A DNA stretch of 64,000 bases from an uncultured Acidimicrobiales bacterium. GTDB taxonomy: Bacteria > Actinomycetota > Acidimicrobiia > Acidimicrobiales > Bin134. Under the pieces are notes generated by a model that was not told the origin of the DNA, made no database searches, and worked only from the letters and a program-made list of their open reading frames with translations. The DNA is taken from positions 930,001-994,000 of the forward strand of contig OX638344.1 of NCBI GenBank assembly GCA_951813555.1. The letters are read 5' to 3'. Positions 34,797 through 43,193 of this stretch are shown piece after piece; positions within the stretch are counted from its first letter, which is position 1, and every line of letters starts with the position of its first letter. Position numbers and translations under genes: made by a program.

Positions 34797-35621
34797 ATGA
34801 GCGACGCTGCATCCGCATCCCATCCGTTGGCCGAGGCCTTCGCTTCGGGTCGCCCGGCGCTGGGCGCCTGGGCGGGGCTGCCCACGGCCATGAGCTGCGA
34901 GATCATGTCTAGAGCCGGGTTCGACTATGTGTGCATCGACATGCAGCACGGCCTAGCCGACTACTCGGATGCGTTGCCGATGCTGGCGGCCATCGACCTG
35001 GGCACCGCAACCCCGGTGGTGCGGGTGCCGTGGAACGAGCAGGGCATTATCGGCCGGATGCTCGACGCCGGGGCCATGGGCATAATCATCCCCATGGTCA
35101 ACAGCCGGGTCGAGGCCGAGGCCGCAGTGCGATCGTGCCGCTACGCCCCTGAAGGATCGCGCAGCTTCGGCCCCACCCGGGTGGCGCTGCGCGACGGGCC
35201 CGGCTACTTCGCCGGCGCCAACCAAGCCGTGAAGTGCATACCCATGGTGGAGACCATCGCCGCACTGGAGAATCTCGACGACATCGTGTCCACCCCCGGA
35301 GTAGACGCCGTCTACGTCGGACCAGCCGACCTATCGGTGAGCCTAGGCCTGCCTCCCGGCAACAACGACGGCACTGCCGCCTTCGACGACGCCCTGGCCG
35401 CCATCGTGGCCGCCTGCGGTCGCCACGGTGTCGTCCCCGGCATCCATTCCACCCCCACGCTCACCCCCACCCGGGTGGCCCAGGGCTTCCGCCTGGTCAC
35501 CGTCACCGCCGACAACGCCGCCCTCTCCGCAACAGTCGCCGCCCACCGCCAATCCGTCCTAGACACCCTCAGCGGCAACACCCCCGCAAGCAGCGAAGCA
35601 GGCGGCGAATCCCTGTACTGA
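34797..35621 (+). CDS. HpcH/HpaI aldolase family protein
   Basis: A 274-residue class II pyruvate aldolase resembling 2-keto-3-deoxy sugar acid or 4-hydroxy-2-oxoacid aldolases. Visible features are the catalytic His51 in 'IDMQHG', Arg76 in 'VRVPW', and the metal ligands Glu152 ('MVETIAALENL') and Asp178 ('VGPADLS'). Such enzymes split a hydroxy-oxo acid into pyruvate and an aldehyde. The ATG at 34797 gives the family start; an in-frame TTG 21 bp earlier is less likely. Downstream of a receptor and a glycosidase group, a role in sugar acid or aromatic side-chain breakdown is plausible. Confidence 0.88.
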   Translation: MSDAASASHPLAEAFASGRPALGAWAGLPTAMSCEIMSRAGFDYVCIDMQHGLADYSDALPMLAAIDLGTATPVVRVPWNEQGIIGRMLDAGAMGIIIPMVNSRVEAEAAVRSCRYAPEGSRSFGPTRVALRDGPGYFAGANQAVKCIPMVETIAALENLDDIVSTPGVDAVYVGPADLSVSLGLPPGNNDGTAAFDDALAAIVAACGRHGVVPGIHSTPTLTPTRVAQGFRLVTVTADNAALSATVAAHRQSVLDTLSGNTPASSEAGGESLY

Positions 35622-35640
35622 ACGTTCCCGAGACCGCAAA

Positions 35641-35748
35641 TTACAAGGGAGAAGTTGTAAAGTAGTGATGGATGGGTTTGTAAGTTATCTAGAGTAGCAT
35701 TTGTCATTTATCTCTAGTCGGATCTGTAACTTAGTGGCTAGAGTAAGG
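35641..35748 (+). promoter_or_regulatory. AT-rich regulatory region with repeated TGTAA sites ahead of the DUF4143 ATPase
   Basis: This gap is clearly richer in A and T than its flanks. It holds an inverted pair TTACAA/TTGTAA (35641-35660), further copies TTGTAAGTTA (35679) and CTGTAACTTA (35724), and two CTAGAGTA boxes (near 35689 and 35738). TTGTCA (35701) with TGTAAC (35725) at 18-bp spacing is a possible promoter. The repeats suggest a regulator-binding cluster controlling the ATPase gene that starts at 35751. Confidence 0.5.
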
Positions 35749-35750
35749 AC

Positions 35751-37004
35751 ATGGATCTCTTCAAACGGCACCTCCAGCCCCTCATTGAGGAGACCCTGAC
35801 TTGGGCTCGCGTGATCATGCTCCACGGGGCCCGCCAGAGCGGCAAGACCACCCTTGCCCGGATGATCGCCGAAGCCGACAATGGCACCTATCTTTCGATG
35901 GATAACGAGGAACTGCGAGAAGTCGTACTTGACGATCCCCTGACATTCCTGTCCAACCAGCGCTATCCCCTGGTGATAGACGAAGCCCAGCGCGGCGGCG
36001 ACAGGCTCGTATTGGCGGTCAAGCAGCTGGTCGATGAAGAACGAACGCCAGGACGATTCCTCCTCACAGGATCCACCAATTTCTTGACTGTTCCGAGAAT
36101 CAGCGAATCTCTTGCCGGGCGGGTTCAGATATTCCGGCTCTGGCCGCTTTCTGAGGCCGAGCTAGCCGGCGTGCGGCCGAATGAGATCGACCTCTGGTTC
36201 GAAGGCACTCCCAGACCAGCCCCCGCCTCCGACTTCAATCGAGCCAGCTATCTGGAACGAGCCTGTAGAGGGGGGTACCCCGAAGTCGTCAGCCTTGACG
36301 GCAGCCCGAGGCACCGCTGGTTTCAGGGATATATCGAGACCGTCATCCAACGCGACATTGCCGAGCTCACTGACATTCGCAAGGCATCAGCGATCGCGCC
36401 GCTGTTGAGATGGACCGCGGGGCTCACGAGCAGCACGGTCAATTTCTCCGACGCATCCCGCCAACTGGGGATCAGCCGTCCAGCAATAGCCAACTATTTC
36501 GAATGGCTTCAGACCGTGTTCTTGGTACACGAACTGCCCGCATGGTCTCGGAGCCTCACCGCGAGCACCGCACGACGTCCCAAATTCCACATCACCGACT
36601 CTGGGTTGGCCGCAAGCCTGCTGGGTGTGGGTGCAGAGGCATTGGCCTCACCTACCGCGCCCGCTACAGGACCGCTGTTGGAAACGTTCGCGGCGAACGA
36701 GATCGCCCGGCAGCTTTCAGCATCAACCCGGGCATACACCCTTTCCCATTATCGGGATCACAAGGATCGCGAAATCGATCTGATCCTCAAAGCCGACAAC
36801 GACGACGTGGTTGCAGTAGAGGTCAAGTCGACGAGTTCCCCCACGTCAAAACACCTAGCTCATATCCAATGGTTCCGAGACAAGCTCGACGCCGTTTCAC
36901 CGGGTGCCTTCCGAGCCGGCATCCTCCTGCACACTGGCCCCCACACACTGTCGCTGGACGATCGTCTCCACATGCGCCCCATCAGCAGCCTTTGGGCTGC
37001 CTAA
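35751..37004 (+). CDS. AAA ATPase with DUF4143 domain
   Basis: A 417-residue protein of the AAA_14/DUF4143 class. Walker A is 'GARQSGKTT' (Lys32-Thr33) and Walker B is 'PLVIDEAQ' (Asp77-Glu78); 'LLTGSTN' is sensor 1. The C-terminal DUF4143 half contains a helix-turn-helix-like stretch ('SDASRQLGISRPAIANYFE') and an E-x-D ... EVK pattern ('DREIDLIL', 'VAVEVKS') like a PD-(D/E)xK nuclease core. The family is widespread, often patchily distributed, and its cellular role is not settled. It is preceded by an AT-rich regulatory gap and has no obvious operon partner. Confidence 0.88.
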   Translation: MDLFKRHLQPLIEETLTWARVIMLHGARQSGKTTLARMIAEADNGTYLSMDNEELREVVLDDPLTFLSNQRYPLVIDEAQRGGDRLVLAVKQLVDEERTPGRFLLTGSTNFLTVPRISESLAGRVQIFRLWPLSEAELAGVRPNEIDLWFEGTPRPAPASDFNRASYLERACRGGYPEVVSLDGSPRHRWFQGYIETVIQRDIAELTDIRKASAIAPLLRWTAGLTSSTVNFSDASRQLGISRPAIANYFEWLQTVFLVHELPAWSRSLTASTARRPKFHITDSGLAASLLGVGAEALASPTAPATGPLLETFAANEIARQLSASTRAYTLSHYRDHKDREIDLILKADNDDVVAVEVKSTSSPTSKHLAHIQWFRDKLDAVSPGAFRAGILLHTGPHTLSLDDRLHMRPISSLWAA

Positions 37005-37131
37005 GCGGCCAACCGGCCTGCGAGAGCCGACGAAGATCCCTATGTCACGCTCCCTCAGCGTCCGCTACCCGGCTTCTCGGCCTGACTTCGACAGAGACCG
37101 ATCGCAGCCTGGGCAGTGACCCCGTGGCAAA

Positions 37132-37461
37132 ATGCAGGCGATGTCAGACGAGGCCTTGGCTCCGGCCCTGAATGGACAACTTGCCGGCATTATCGGCCAG
37201 GCCTATGTCGCGGACGTTGTTGTTTGGCTGGCGGTGCAGACCACCGAGGGTGAGGCGTCGACGCTGGAAACCACCACCGATGAGGAGGGATTTTTCACGT
37301 TTGAGCTCCCCACGGAACCTCTGCGTGCCGCCAAACTCGGTGCAGTGCTCTTGGGCGTGCAGCCCCTAGATCTAGAGCCGAATGACCAGCCGCTGGCACC
37401 TGGAGACATCTTCCTGTTCGTCGACGACTTCGCCCCCTCCCACCTCAAATACGCCGGTTGA
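37132..37461 (+). CDS. Small protein with carboxypeptidase-regulatory-like beta-sandwich pattern
   Basis: A 109-residue hypothetical protein. The alternating hydrophobic pattern with 'TTDEEGFFTFELPTEPLRAA' resembles small transthyretin-like/carboxypeptidase-regulatory beta-sandwich domains, which usually decorate larger proteins. No signal peptide or catalytic residues are visible. ATG 37132 or 37141 may be the start. About 127 bp upstream separate it from the ATPase gene and I see no strong promoter there. It is convergent with the dehydrogenase at 37489. Confidence 0.55.
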   Translation: MQAMSDEALAPALNGQLAGIIGQAYVADVVVWLAVQTTEGEASTLETTTDEEGFFTFELPTEPLRAAKLGAVLLGVQPLDLEPNDQPLAPGDIFLFVDDFAPSHLKYAG

Positions 37462-37488
37462 TAGTCCCAGACACGCCTGTGATGCGCG

Positions 37489-38361
37489 TTAGCGGTAGCG
37501 GCGGATGATGGCGGTGGTGTCTAGGCGGTTTTCGCCGGCGGCGGCGGTTGCTTGGGTGTAGCGGCGGCAGAGCTCTACTAGGGGGATGGGGGCGCCGAGT
37601 TCGGCGGCGGCGTCGGCTACCAGGCCCAAGTCTTTGTTCATCCAGTCGATGGCGAAGCCGAAGTCGAACTCGTCGGCCACCATGGTGTGGCCCCGGTTCT
37701 GGAGGTACCACGATCCCGCTGCCCCCTTGGTGACCGCGGCCAGCACCTTCTCCATATCGAGCCCGGCCCGCTCGCCGAAGGCCAGCGCCTCAGCCGCCCC
37801 CTGCACGGCGCCGGCGCACAGGATCTGGTTGACCATCTTGGTGAGCTGGCCGCTGCCGGCCGGGCCCAGGAGGGTGACCGCCGAGGCGTAGGCGTCGATC
37901 ACCGGGCGGGCGGCCTCAAAATGCTCAGGCTGGCCGCCGCACATCACCGTCAGCACGCCGTTCTCGGCCCCGGCCTGACCCCCAGAGATGGGGGCGTCCA
38001 GCCAGCCGACCCCCCGGCCGGCACATACCTCGGCCAGCTCCCGGGCCACGTCGGCCGATGCGGTGGTGTGGTCCACCAACACCGAACCCGCGGCCGTAGT
38101 GCTCAAAGCGCCATCGTCGCCCAGCACTACCGCCCGCAGATCGTCGTCGGCGCCCACGCAGGTGAACACGAACTCGGCCCTGTCGGCCGCCTCCGCCGGG
38201 GTGGCGGCCACCACGCCGTTGTGGGTCTCCCCCCAACGCTCGGCCACCGCCGCGGTCCGGTTGAACACCCGCACCTCGTGGCCAGCAGCGGCCAGGTGCC
38301 CGGCCATGGGAAACCCCATATTGCCCAGTCCTATGAATGCACACACGCTCACGTCGGCCAC
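37489..38361 (-). CDS. NAD(P)-dependent oxidoreductase, 3-hydroxyisobutyrate dehydrogenase family
   Basis: A beta-hydroxyacid dehydrogenase of about 290 residues. It has the Rossmann motif 'FIGLGNMGFPMAGHL', the substrate-binding 'DAPISGGQAGAENG' and the catalytic Lys in 'GQLTKMVNQ'. The family oxidises 3-hydroxyisobutyrate, tartronate semialdehyde or related acids, and some members are imine reductases. The start is uncertain: I used the GTG at 38361; other in-frame GTGs and a TTG at 38385 exist. It diverges from the amidohydrolase gene at 38431 and may share its regulatory region. Confidence 0.87.
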   Translation of the reverse strand: MADVSVCAFIGLGNMGFPMAGHLAAAGHEVRVFNRTAAVAERWGETHNGVVAATPAEAADRAEFVFTCVGADDDLRAVVLGDDGALSTTAAGSVLVDHTTASADVARELAEVCAGRGVGWLDAPISGGQAGAENGVLTVMCGGQPEHFEAARPVIDAYASAVTLLGPAGSGQLTKMVNQILCAGAVQGAAEALAFGERAGLDMEKVLAAVTKGAAGSWYLQNRGHTMVADEFDFGFAIDWMNKDLGLVADAAAELGAPIPLVELCRRYTQATAAAGENRLDTTAIIRRYR

Positions 38362-38430
38362 GTTATCCACCCGATCGGCCCCCAACCCCGGTGGGCGGGG
38401 GACGGAGGCGGGGGCATAACATCAGGGTCG

Positions 38431-39534
38431 ATGAGCGACAACGGCTTCGACGTCTTCTCTGCTGACTCCCACGTGATCGAACCCCACGACCTGTGGCAGA
38501 TATACACCGTGGAGGCCTACCGGGATCGGGCCCCGCGGCTGGTGCACGAGCCCACCACCGACCGCCTGGTGTGCGACCAGGCCCGTCTCCCCCCGGTGGG
38601 GCTGTTGGCCGGGTGCATGCGCACCGACGACAAGGTGCGGGCCAAGGGCCGCTGGGACGAGGACGTGCCCGACGTGGGCTGGAATCCCGAGGTCCGCATG
38701 GAGGCGCTGCGCACCGACGGGGTGACCGGCGAGGTGCTCTATCCCACCATCGCCATGCAGATGTACCCGATCCAAGACGTGGAGTTCCAGTGGGCCCTGT
38801 TCGAGGCTTACAACACCTGGGTCGGGGAGTTCGTGAGCCAGATCCCCGACACGTTCGTGGGCATCGGCCTTTTGTCGCCAGTTGATCTCGACCGGGCGGC
38901 CAAGGAGATAAAGCGCTGCCGCGACATCGGCCTCAAAGGGGTGATGATCCCGGTGATCAACGGCGAGGACAACCCCTACCAAGACCCGTCGTTCGACCCG
39001 CTGTGGGCCGCCGCGGTGGAGCACTCCATGCCGGTGAACCTCCACGCCGCCACCACCCGCGACCCCGACAAGTCCTGGGACAAGGGCACGTCCACCCGAT
39101 CGGTGCTGCAAACGGTGGACATCCAAGAGGTGGTGCTCGACCTCATCTTCGGCGGGGTGTTCGACCGGTACCCCGACCTCATGATCGTCTCCGCCGAGAA
39201 CGACGTGGGCTGGGCCGGAAATCTGCTGGAGCGGGCCGACTACTGGTTCCACCGCAACTCCCAGCTCCTCAAAGACATGAACTGCGAGCACGAGCCGTCG
39301 CACTACTGGCGCAAGAACTTCCGGGTCACCTTCATGCGCGACCTCACCGGGGTGGCCGCCCGGGACGTGATCGGCACCGAGACCATGATGTGGGGCAACG
39401 ACTTCCCCCACCACGTGTCCACCTGGCCCCACAGCCAGGCGGTGATCGCCGAGCACTTCGCCGACACCACCGACGATGTGCGCCACGCCATCGTGTCGGG
39501 CAACGTCCGCCAGCTCTACGACATCCAGGTGTAG
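38431..39534 (+). CDS. Amidohydrolase family protein (TIM-barrel metal-dependent hydrolase)
   Basis: A 367-residue member of the amidohydrolase_2/ACMSD-like family. The first metal site reads 'SADSHVIEPHDLW', a DxH variant of HxH; further ligands are likely His in 'VNLHAAT' and Asp in 'MMWGNDFPHH'. These enzymes perform hydrolysis or non-oxidative decarboxylation of aromatic and other acids. The frame is open far upstream over the divergent dehydrogenase, but ATG 38431 begins the protein. The next gene, another family member, begins about 40 bp after its stop. Confidence 0.88.
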   Translation: MSDNGFDVFSADSHVIEPHDLWQIYTVEAYRDRAPRLVHEPTTDRLVCDQARLPPVGLLAGCMRTDDKVRAKGRWDEDVPDVGWNPEVRMEALRTDGVTGEVLYPTIAMQMYPIQDVEFQWALFEAYNTWVGEFVSQIPDTFVGIGLLSPVDLDRAAKEIKRCRDIGLKGVMIPVINGEDNPYQDPSFDPLWAAAVEHSMPVNLHAATTRDPDKSWDKGTSTRSVLQTVDIQEVVLDLIFGGVFDRYPDLMIVSAENDVGWAGNLLERADYWFHRNSQLLKDMNCEHEPSHYWRKNFRVTFMRDLTGVAARDVIGTETMMWGNDFPHHVSTWPHSQAVIAEHFADTTDDVRHAIVSGNVRQLYDIQV

Positions 39535-39572
39535 GCAGCCCAAAGCTGGGCTGGATCGGTTGGGCAGGCGCC

Positions 39573-40835
39573 GTGGTCAAGCTCTCCGACATGGGGCGCA
39601 TCGGGTTCACGGTGCGCGACACCCAGGCCGACGCCCACCCGGTGACCTTTTTGCCCGAACCCGAGCGCCGGGTGCGCCACAACCTGCTCATCTCGGTGGA
39701 CGACCACGTGGTGGAGGCCCCCGACGCCTTCAAGGGTCGCATGCCGGCCCGGTTCGGCGACCGAGGCCCAACAGTGGTGACCGACGACGACGGCATGCAC
39801 GCCTGGGAGGTGGACGGGCGCCGCTTCCCCACCGTGGGGATGAACGCGGTGGCCGGGCGACCGGTGTCGGAGTACGGCTTCGACCCGGTGCGGTTCGACC
39901 ACATGCGCCGGGGCGCGTGGGATATCGGCGCCCGCATCGCCGACATGGACCTCAACGGGATCTATGCGTCGCTCAACTTCCCCTCCGCGCTGCCCGGGTT
40001 CGCCGGCCAGAACTTCATGCGGATGACCGACGACTCGGAGCTGGGCCTGGCCTGCGTGCGGGCCTGGAACGACTGGATCCTGGAGGACTGGCATGGGCGC
40101 TACCCCGACCGCATCATCCCCTGCCAAATCCCGTGGCTGTACGACGCCGACGTGGCCGCCGACGAGATCTACCGCAACGCCGAGCGGGGCTTTCGGGCGG
40201 TGTCGTTCAGCGAGGCCCCCGAGAAGCTGAAGCTGCCGTCGCTGCACACCGGCCACTGGGACCCGTTCATCCGAGCCTGCGAGGACACCGGTACCGTGGT
40301 TTGCCTGCACGTGGGATCGTCGTCGCAGGCTCCGTCCACCGCGCCCGACGCCCCTCCCGACACCATAGGGGTGCTGTTCTTCGGCTACGCCATGTTCGCC
40401 GCGGTCGACTGGCTGTACTCGCTGATCCCGGTGCGGTTCCCCAACCTGCGCATCGCCATGTCGGAGGGGGGCATCGCCTGGGTGCCGGGGCTGATCGACC
40501 GGCTCGACCACATCACCCGCTACCACGACATGTACGGCACCTGGGTTGACATCGACATGAAGCCCAGCGAGGTGTTCCGGCGCAACTTTTGGTTCTGTGT
40601 GATCGACGACATCTCGTGCCTGTCGCTACGCCACCACATCGGGGTGGGCCACATCATGATGGAGTCGGACTATCCCCACGTGGACACCACCTGGCCCGAC
40701 ACCCAAGAGGTGGTTCGCCGCCAACTAGAGGGGTTCGAGGCCGACGAGACTGAGAAGATCTGCTGGCGCAACGCCGCCGAGCTGTTCCGCTGGCCGGTTC
40801 CCGACGCGGTGGCTGCCCATCCAGAAATGTTCTGA
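39573..40835 (+). CDS. Amidohydrolase family protein
   Basis: A 420-residue amidohydrolase_2-type enzyme with the first metal motif 'SVDDHVVEAPDAF', 'VCLHVGSSS' near the barrel centre and 'MMESDYPHVDTTWP' carrying the late Asp. It is typical of the larger subgroup found in actinobacterial degradation clusters. GGCAGG lies a few bases ahead of GTG 39573; ATG 39591 in the same frame is an alternative that would shorten it by six residues. It is followed after 21 bp by a class II aldolase gene. Hydrolysis or decarboxylation of a ring-derived acid is likely; the substrate is unknown. Confidence 0.87.
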   Translation: MVKLSDMGRIGFTVRDTQADAHPVTFLPEPERRVRHNLLISVDDHVVEAPDAFKGRMPARFGDRGPTVVTDDDGMHAWEVDGRRFPTVGMNAVAGRPVSEYGFDPVRFDHMRRGAWDIGARIADMDLNGIYASLNFPSALPGFAGQNFMRMTDDSELGLACVRAWNDWILEDWHGRYPDRIIPCQIPWLYDADVAADEIYRNAERGFRAVSFSEAPEKLKLPSLHTGHWDPFIRACEDTGTVVCLHVGSSSQAPSTAPDAPPDTIGVLFFGYAMFAAVDWLYSLIPVRFPNLRIAMSEGGIAWVPGLIDRLDHITRYHDMYGTWVDIDMKPSEVFRRNFWFCVIDDISCLSLRHHIGVGHIMMESDYPHVDTTWPDTQEVVRRQLEGFEADETEKICWRNAAELFRWPVPDAVAAHPEMF

Positions 40836-40856
40836 GGACTAGACCAAGGAGATGAG

Positions 40857-41576
40857 ATGACCAAGACCTGGACCGAAGACCATCCCGCCTTCCAGGTGGC
40901 CGCCTCCCGGCGCATCCTGGCCCGTGAGGGGTGCGAGAGCCGGGTGGCGGGCCACGTGTCGGTGCGCGACTCCGAGCGCCATGACGCCTTCTGGGTCTCT
41001 CCGTTCGGCTACTTCAGCGAGACGCTGCCCAGCGACGTGAACTGCTACGACATGGAGCTCAACCTGCTCGACGGCGACACCCCGGCCTCGCCGGCGGTGC
41101 GGTTCCACGCCGGGTTCTACGAGGCCCGCCCCGACGCCAACTCGGTGATCCACACCCACTCCCACTACGTGGAGGTGCTTTCGACTACCGGAAAAGACGT
41201 GGGGCTGTACTCGGCCGACGCCTGCCTGTTCTACGAGGAGCAGGCCCACTACGCCGACAACGGCATCGACAACCCGGTGGACGGCCCCCGGATGGCCGAT
41301 GCGCTGGGCGACCGGTCGGTGGTGCTCATCGGCAACCACGGGGCGTGCTTCGTATGCCCATCGCTGGAGGAGGCCACCATCAAGGCCATTGCCTATGAGT
41401 CCTCGGCCCGAGCCCACTACGAAGCCCAGGTAGTGGGGGGCCATGAGATGGTCGAGGCTGAGGCGGCCCGAGCCAAGAAGGCCTACCACAAGTACTTCAT
41501 CCCCATGATGTGGGAGGCCAACTACCGCCGCCTGCGCCGTACCGACGCCGACCTGTTCGAGACCCTGGCCGACTAG
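40857..41576 (+). CDS. Class II aldolase/adducin family protein
   Basis: A 239-residue metal-dependent aldolase or decarboxylase resembling L-fuculose-phosphate aldolase. The zinc ligands appear in 'VIHTHSHYVE' (His99, His101, His103), and a further His lies in 'IGNHGACFV'. AAGGAG precedes the ATG. The stop is immediately followed by the ATG of the next amidohydrolase, so the genes form one unit. Family members cleave phosphorylated sugars or decarboxylate small hydroxy acids; no phosphate-binding specificity can be assigned here. Confidence 0.87.
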   Translation: MTKTWTEDHPAFQVAASRRILAREGCESRVAGHVSVRDSERHDAFWVSPFGYFSETLPSDVNCYDMELNLLDGDTPASPAVRFHAGFYEARPDANSVIHTHSHYVEVLSTTGKDVGLYSADACLFYEEQAHYADNGIDNPVDGPRMADALGDRSVVLIGNHGACFVCPSLEEATIKAIAYESSARAHYEAQVVGGHEMVEAEAARAKKAYHKYFIPMMWEANYRRLRRTDADLFETLAD

Positions 41577-42497
41577 ATGGCCGACGACACCGGTTCCGGG
41601 CCGGAGGCCCACCCGATGGCCCCTCACCCTATGGACGGCATCGGCGTGGTCGACCTCATGTTGGGAGTCCCGTCTGACCGCGACGCCTGGTACGCCAACT
41701 TCCAGGGACTGCTGAAGGACACCGAGAGCCGCAGCTTCGGCCACGGTGCGGCCTATATGTTCAAAGACCTGCCCCAAGTGGACGGCACGGTGGAATTCAT
41801 CGCCTACCTGCTGGCCGAGATGGACCGCTGGGGCGTGGACAAGGGGCTTCTGCCGGTGAACTTTGGCGACACCTGGGGCACCCGAGGCGTCACCGAGCAT
41901 CCCGACCGCCTCTACGGCAGCTACCTGGTGGACCCCAACCTCGGGGTACAGGCAGTGCGGGATCTGCGCCGGGCGGTGAACGAGCTCGGAGTGATCGCCG
42001 CGGCCTGCTTCCCCACCGGGCTGCACCCCCAGGTCAACATCAGCGATCCGCTCATGTACCCGCTTTATGCGGCGTGCTGCGAGTTGGAGATCCCCATGTG
42101 CATGAACGCCGGGGTGCCGGGGCCAAGGTTCCCGATGGGCCCCCAGCACGTCGAGCACCTCGACCGGGTGTGCTACGACTTTCCCGAGCTGGTGCTGGTC
42201 ACCCGCCACGGCGCAGAGCCGTGGGAAGACCTCATGGTCAAGCTCATGCTGAAGTGGCCGGGGCTGCACTACTCCACCTCGGCGTTCGCCCCCAAGCACT
42301 ACCCCGAGGCCATAATCCGCTACGCCAACACCCGGGGAGTCGACAAGGTGATGTACGCCGGGTACTTCCCCTCGGGCTTGTCGCTGGAGCGGATCATGAC
42401 CGAGATGCGCAGTGTTGCGTTCCGCGACCACGTGTGGCCAAAATTCCTGCGCGAGAACGCCCTGCGGGTGTTCAATATGGGTAATGAGCATGATTGA
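41577..42497 (+). CDS. Amidohydrolase family protein, paralog A lacking the usual HxH motif
   Basis: A 306-residue amidohydrolase_2-type protein. Unlike the two family members upstream, its first strand reads 'GIGVVDLMLGVPSD', with Asp but no HxH or DxH. The rest of the barrel is strongly conserved with the protein at 43997, including 'HVEHLDRVCYDFPEL', 'RHGAEPWE', 'LMLKWPGL' and 'RDHVWPKFLRENALRVF'. Whether metal is still bound is unclear. The ATG directly abuts the aldolase stop. The gene's end overlaps the start of a small membrane protein. Confidence 0.85.
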   Translation: MADDTGSGPEAHPMAPHPMDGIGVVDLMLGVPSDRDAWYANFQGLLKDTESRSFGHGAAYMFKDLPQVDGTVEFIAYLLAEMDRWGVDKGLLPVNFGDTWGTRGVTEHPDRLYGSYLVDPNLGVQAVRDLRRAVNELGVIAAACFPTGLHPQVNISDPLMYPLYAACCELEIPMCMNAGVPGPRFPMGPQHVEHLDRVCYDFPELVLVTRHGAEPWEDLMVKLMLKWPGLHYSTSAFAPKHYPEAIIRYANTRGVDKVMYAGYFPSGLSLERIMTEMRSVAFRDHVWPKFLRENALRVFNMGNEHD

Positions 42498-43080
42498 GCA
42501 CATCTTCCGGCGGCGGGATCTGGGAATCATCGATTCCCTCATCGGGGTAGGCATACTTGTCGTCGCCGTTTTCGCCTGGGTCGAGCGATCGGCGGTAGTC
42601 GACCCCAACGCCGAGTTCGCCGACAACTGGAAGTGGCAGCTCTGGCAGATCGGCCCACTGGTATTCGCCATCGTCGGGGTGTGGATCATGTGGCGCAACA
42701 CCAGCAAGGTGCCGTGGGTGCGCACGGTGAGTCTGGTGGCTCTGGCCGTGGCCATCCTGCTCAATTTCTACACCGACATCTTCAACTACAGCGGCAACCT
42801 CTGGTTCACCATCGACCCGCTGTTTTTGGCCTGCGCCAGCGTGGCCGCCAGAACCGGGTGGAGCCGGGTGATGGCGCAGCGACAGGGCATGGAGCCGGCC
42901 AACCCGTTCACCTTGGTGGCAGTGGTCATCGCCCTGGGGCTGGCTATGGCGGTGTTCATCATGGCCTACTTCTTCGCCTACGAGCAGACCGCCCGGGAGA
43001 TCCTCGATCCCCTGATGATCCTGGCCATTCTGGTGTGGGCCATAGGCGCCCGCCGCTCCAATGTGGGCGATGCCATCTGA
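42484..43080 (+). CDS. Small integral membrane protein of unknown function
   Basis: A 198-residue protein with about five hydrophobic segments ('IIDSLIGVGILVVAVFAWV', 'LVFAIVGVWIMW', 'VALAVAILLNFY', 'ALGLAMAVFIMAYFF', 'LMILAILVWAIGA') and short polar loops. I do not recognise the family. ATGs at 42484 and 42490 are both possible; either overlaps the upstream amidohydrolase gene, so translation is coupled. Being embedded between two amidohydrolase paralogs, it could be an accessory uptake or anchoring factor, but nothing in the sequence proves this. Confidence 0.7.
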   Translation: MSMIEHIFRRRDLGIIDSLIGVGILVVAVFAWVERSAVVDPNAEFADNWKWQLWQIGPLVFAIVGVWIMWRNTSKVPWVRTVSLVALAVAILLNFYTDIFNYSGNLWFTIDPLFLACASVAARTGWSRVMAQRQGMEPANPFTLVAVVIALGLAMAVFIMAYFFAYEQTAREILDPLMILAILVWAIGARRSNVGDAI

Positions 43081-43193
43081 GCTTGCCGGAAACCCGCCCG
43101 AATACAGGCGAAACCTCCCGGCTGACTGACCGGAGGGCCGGGCCCGACAAATAGAGTGGCGTGTTCCCAGATCAAAATGAGAGGAGAAAACCC

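Noticed and set aside
37687..38430. Long N-terminal extension of the amidohydrolase at 38431
   Set aside because: It is antisense to the 3-hydroxyisobutyrate-dehydrogenase-like gene; the family start motif begins right after ATG 38431.
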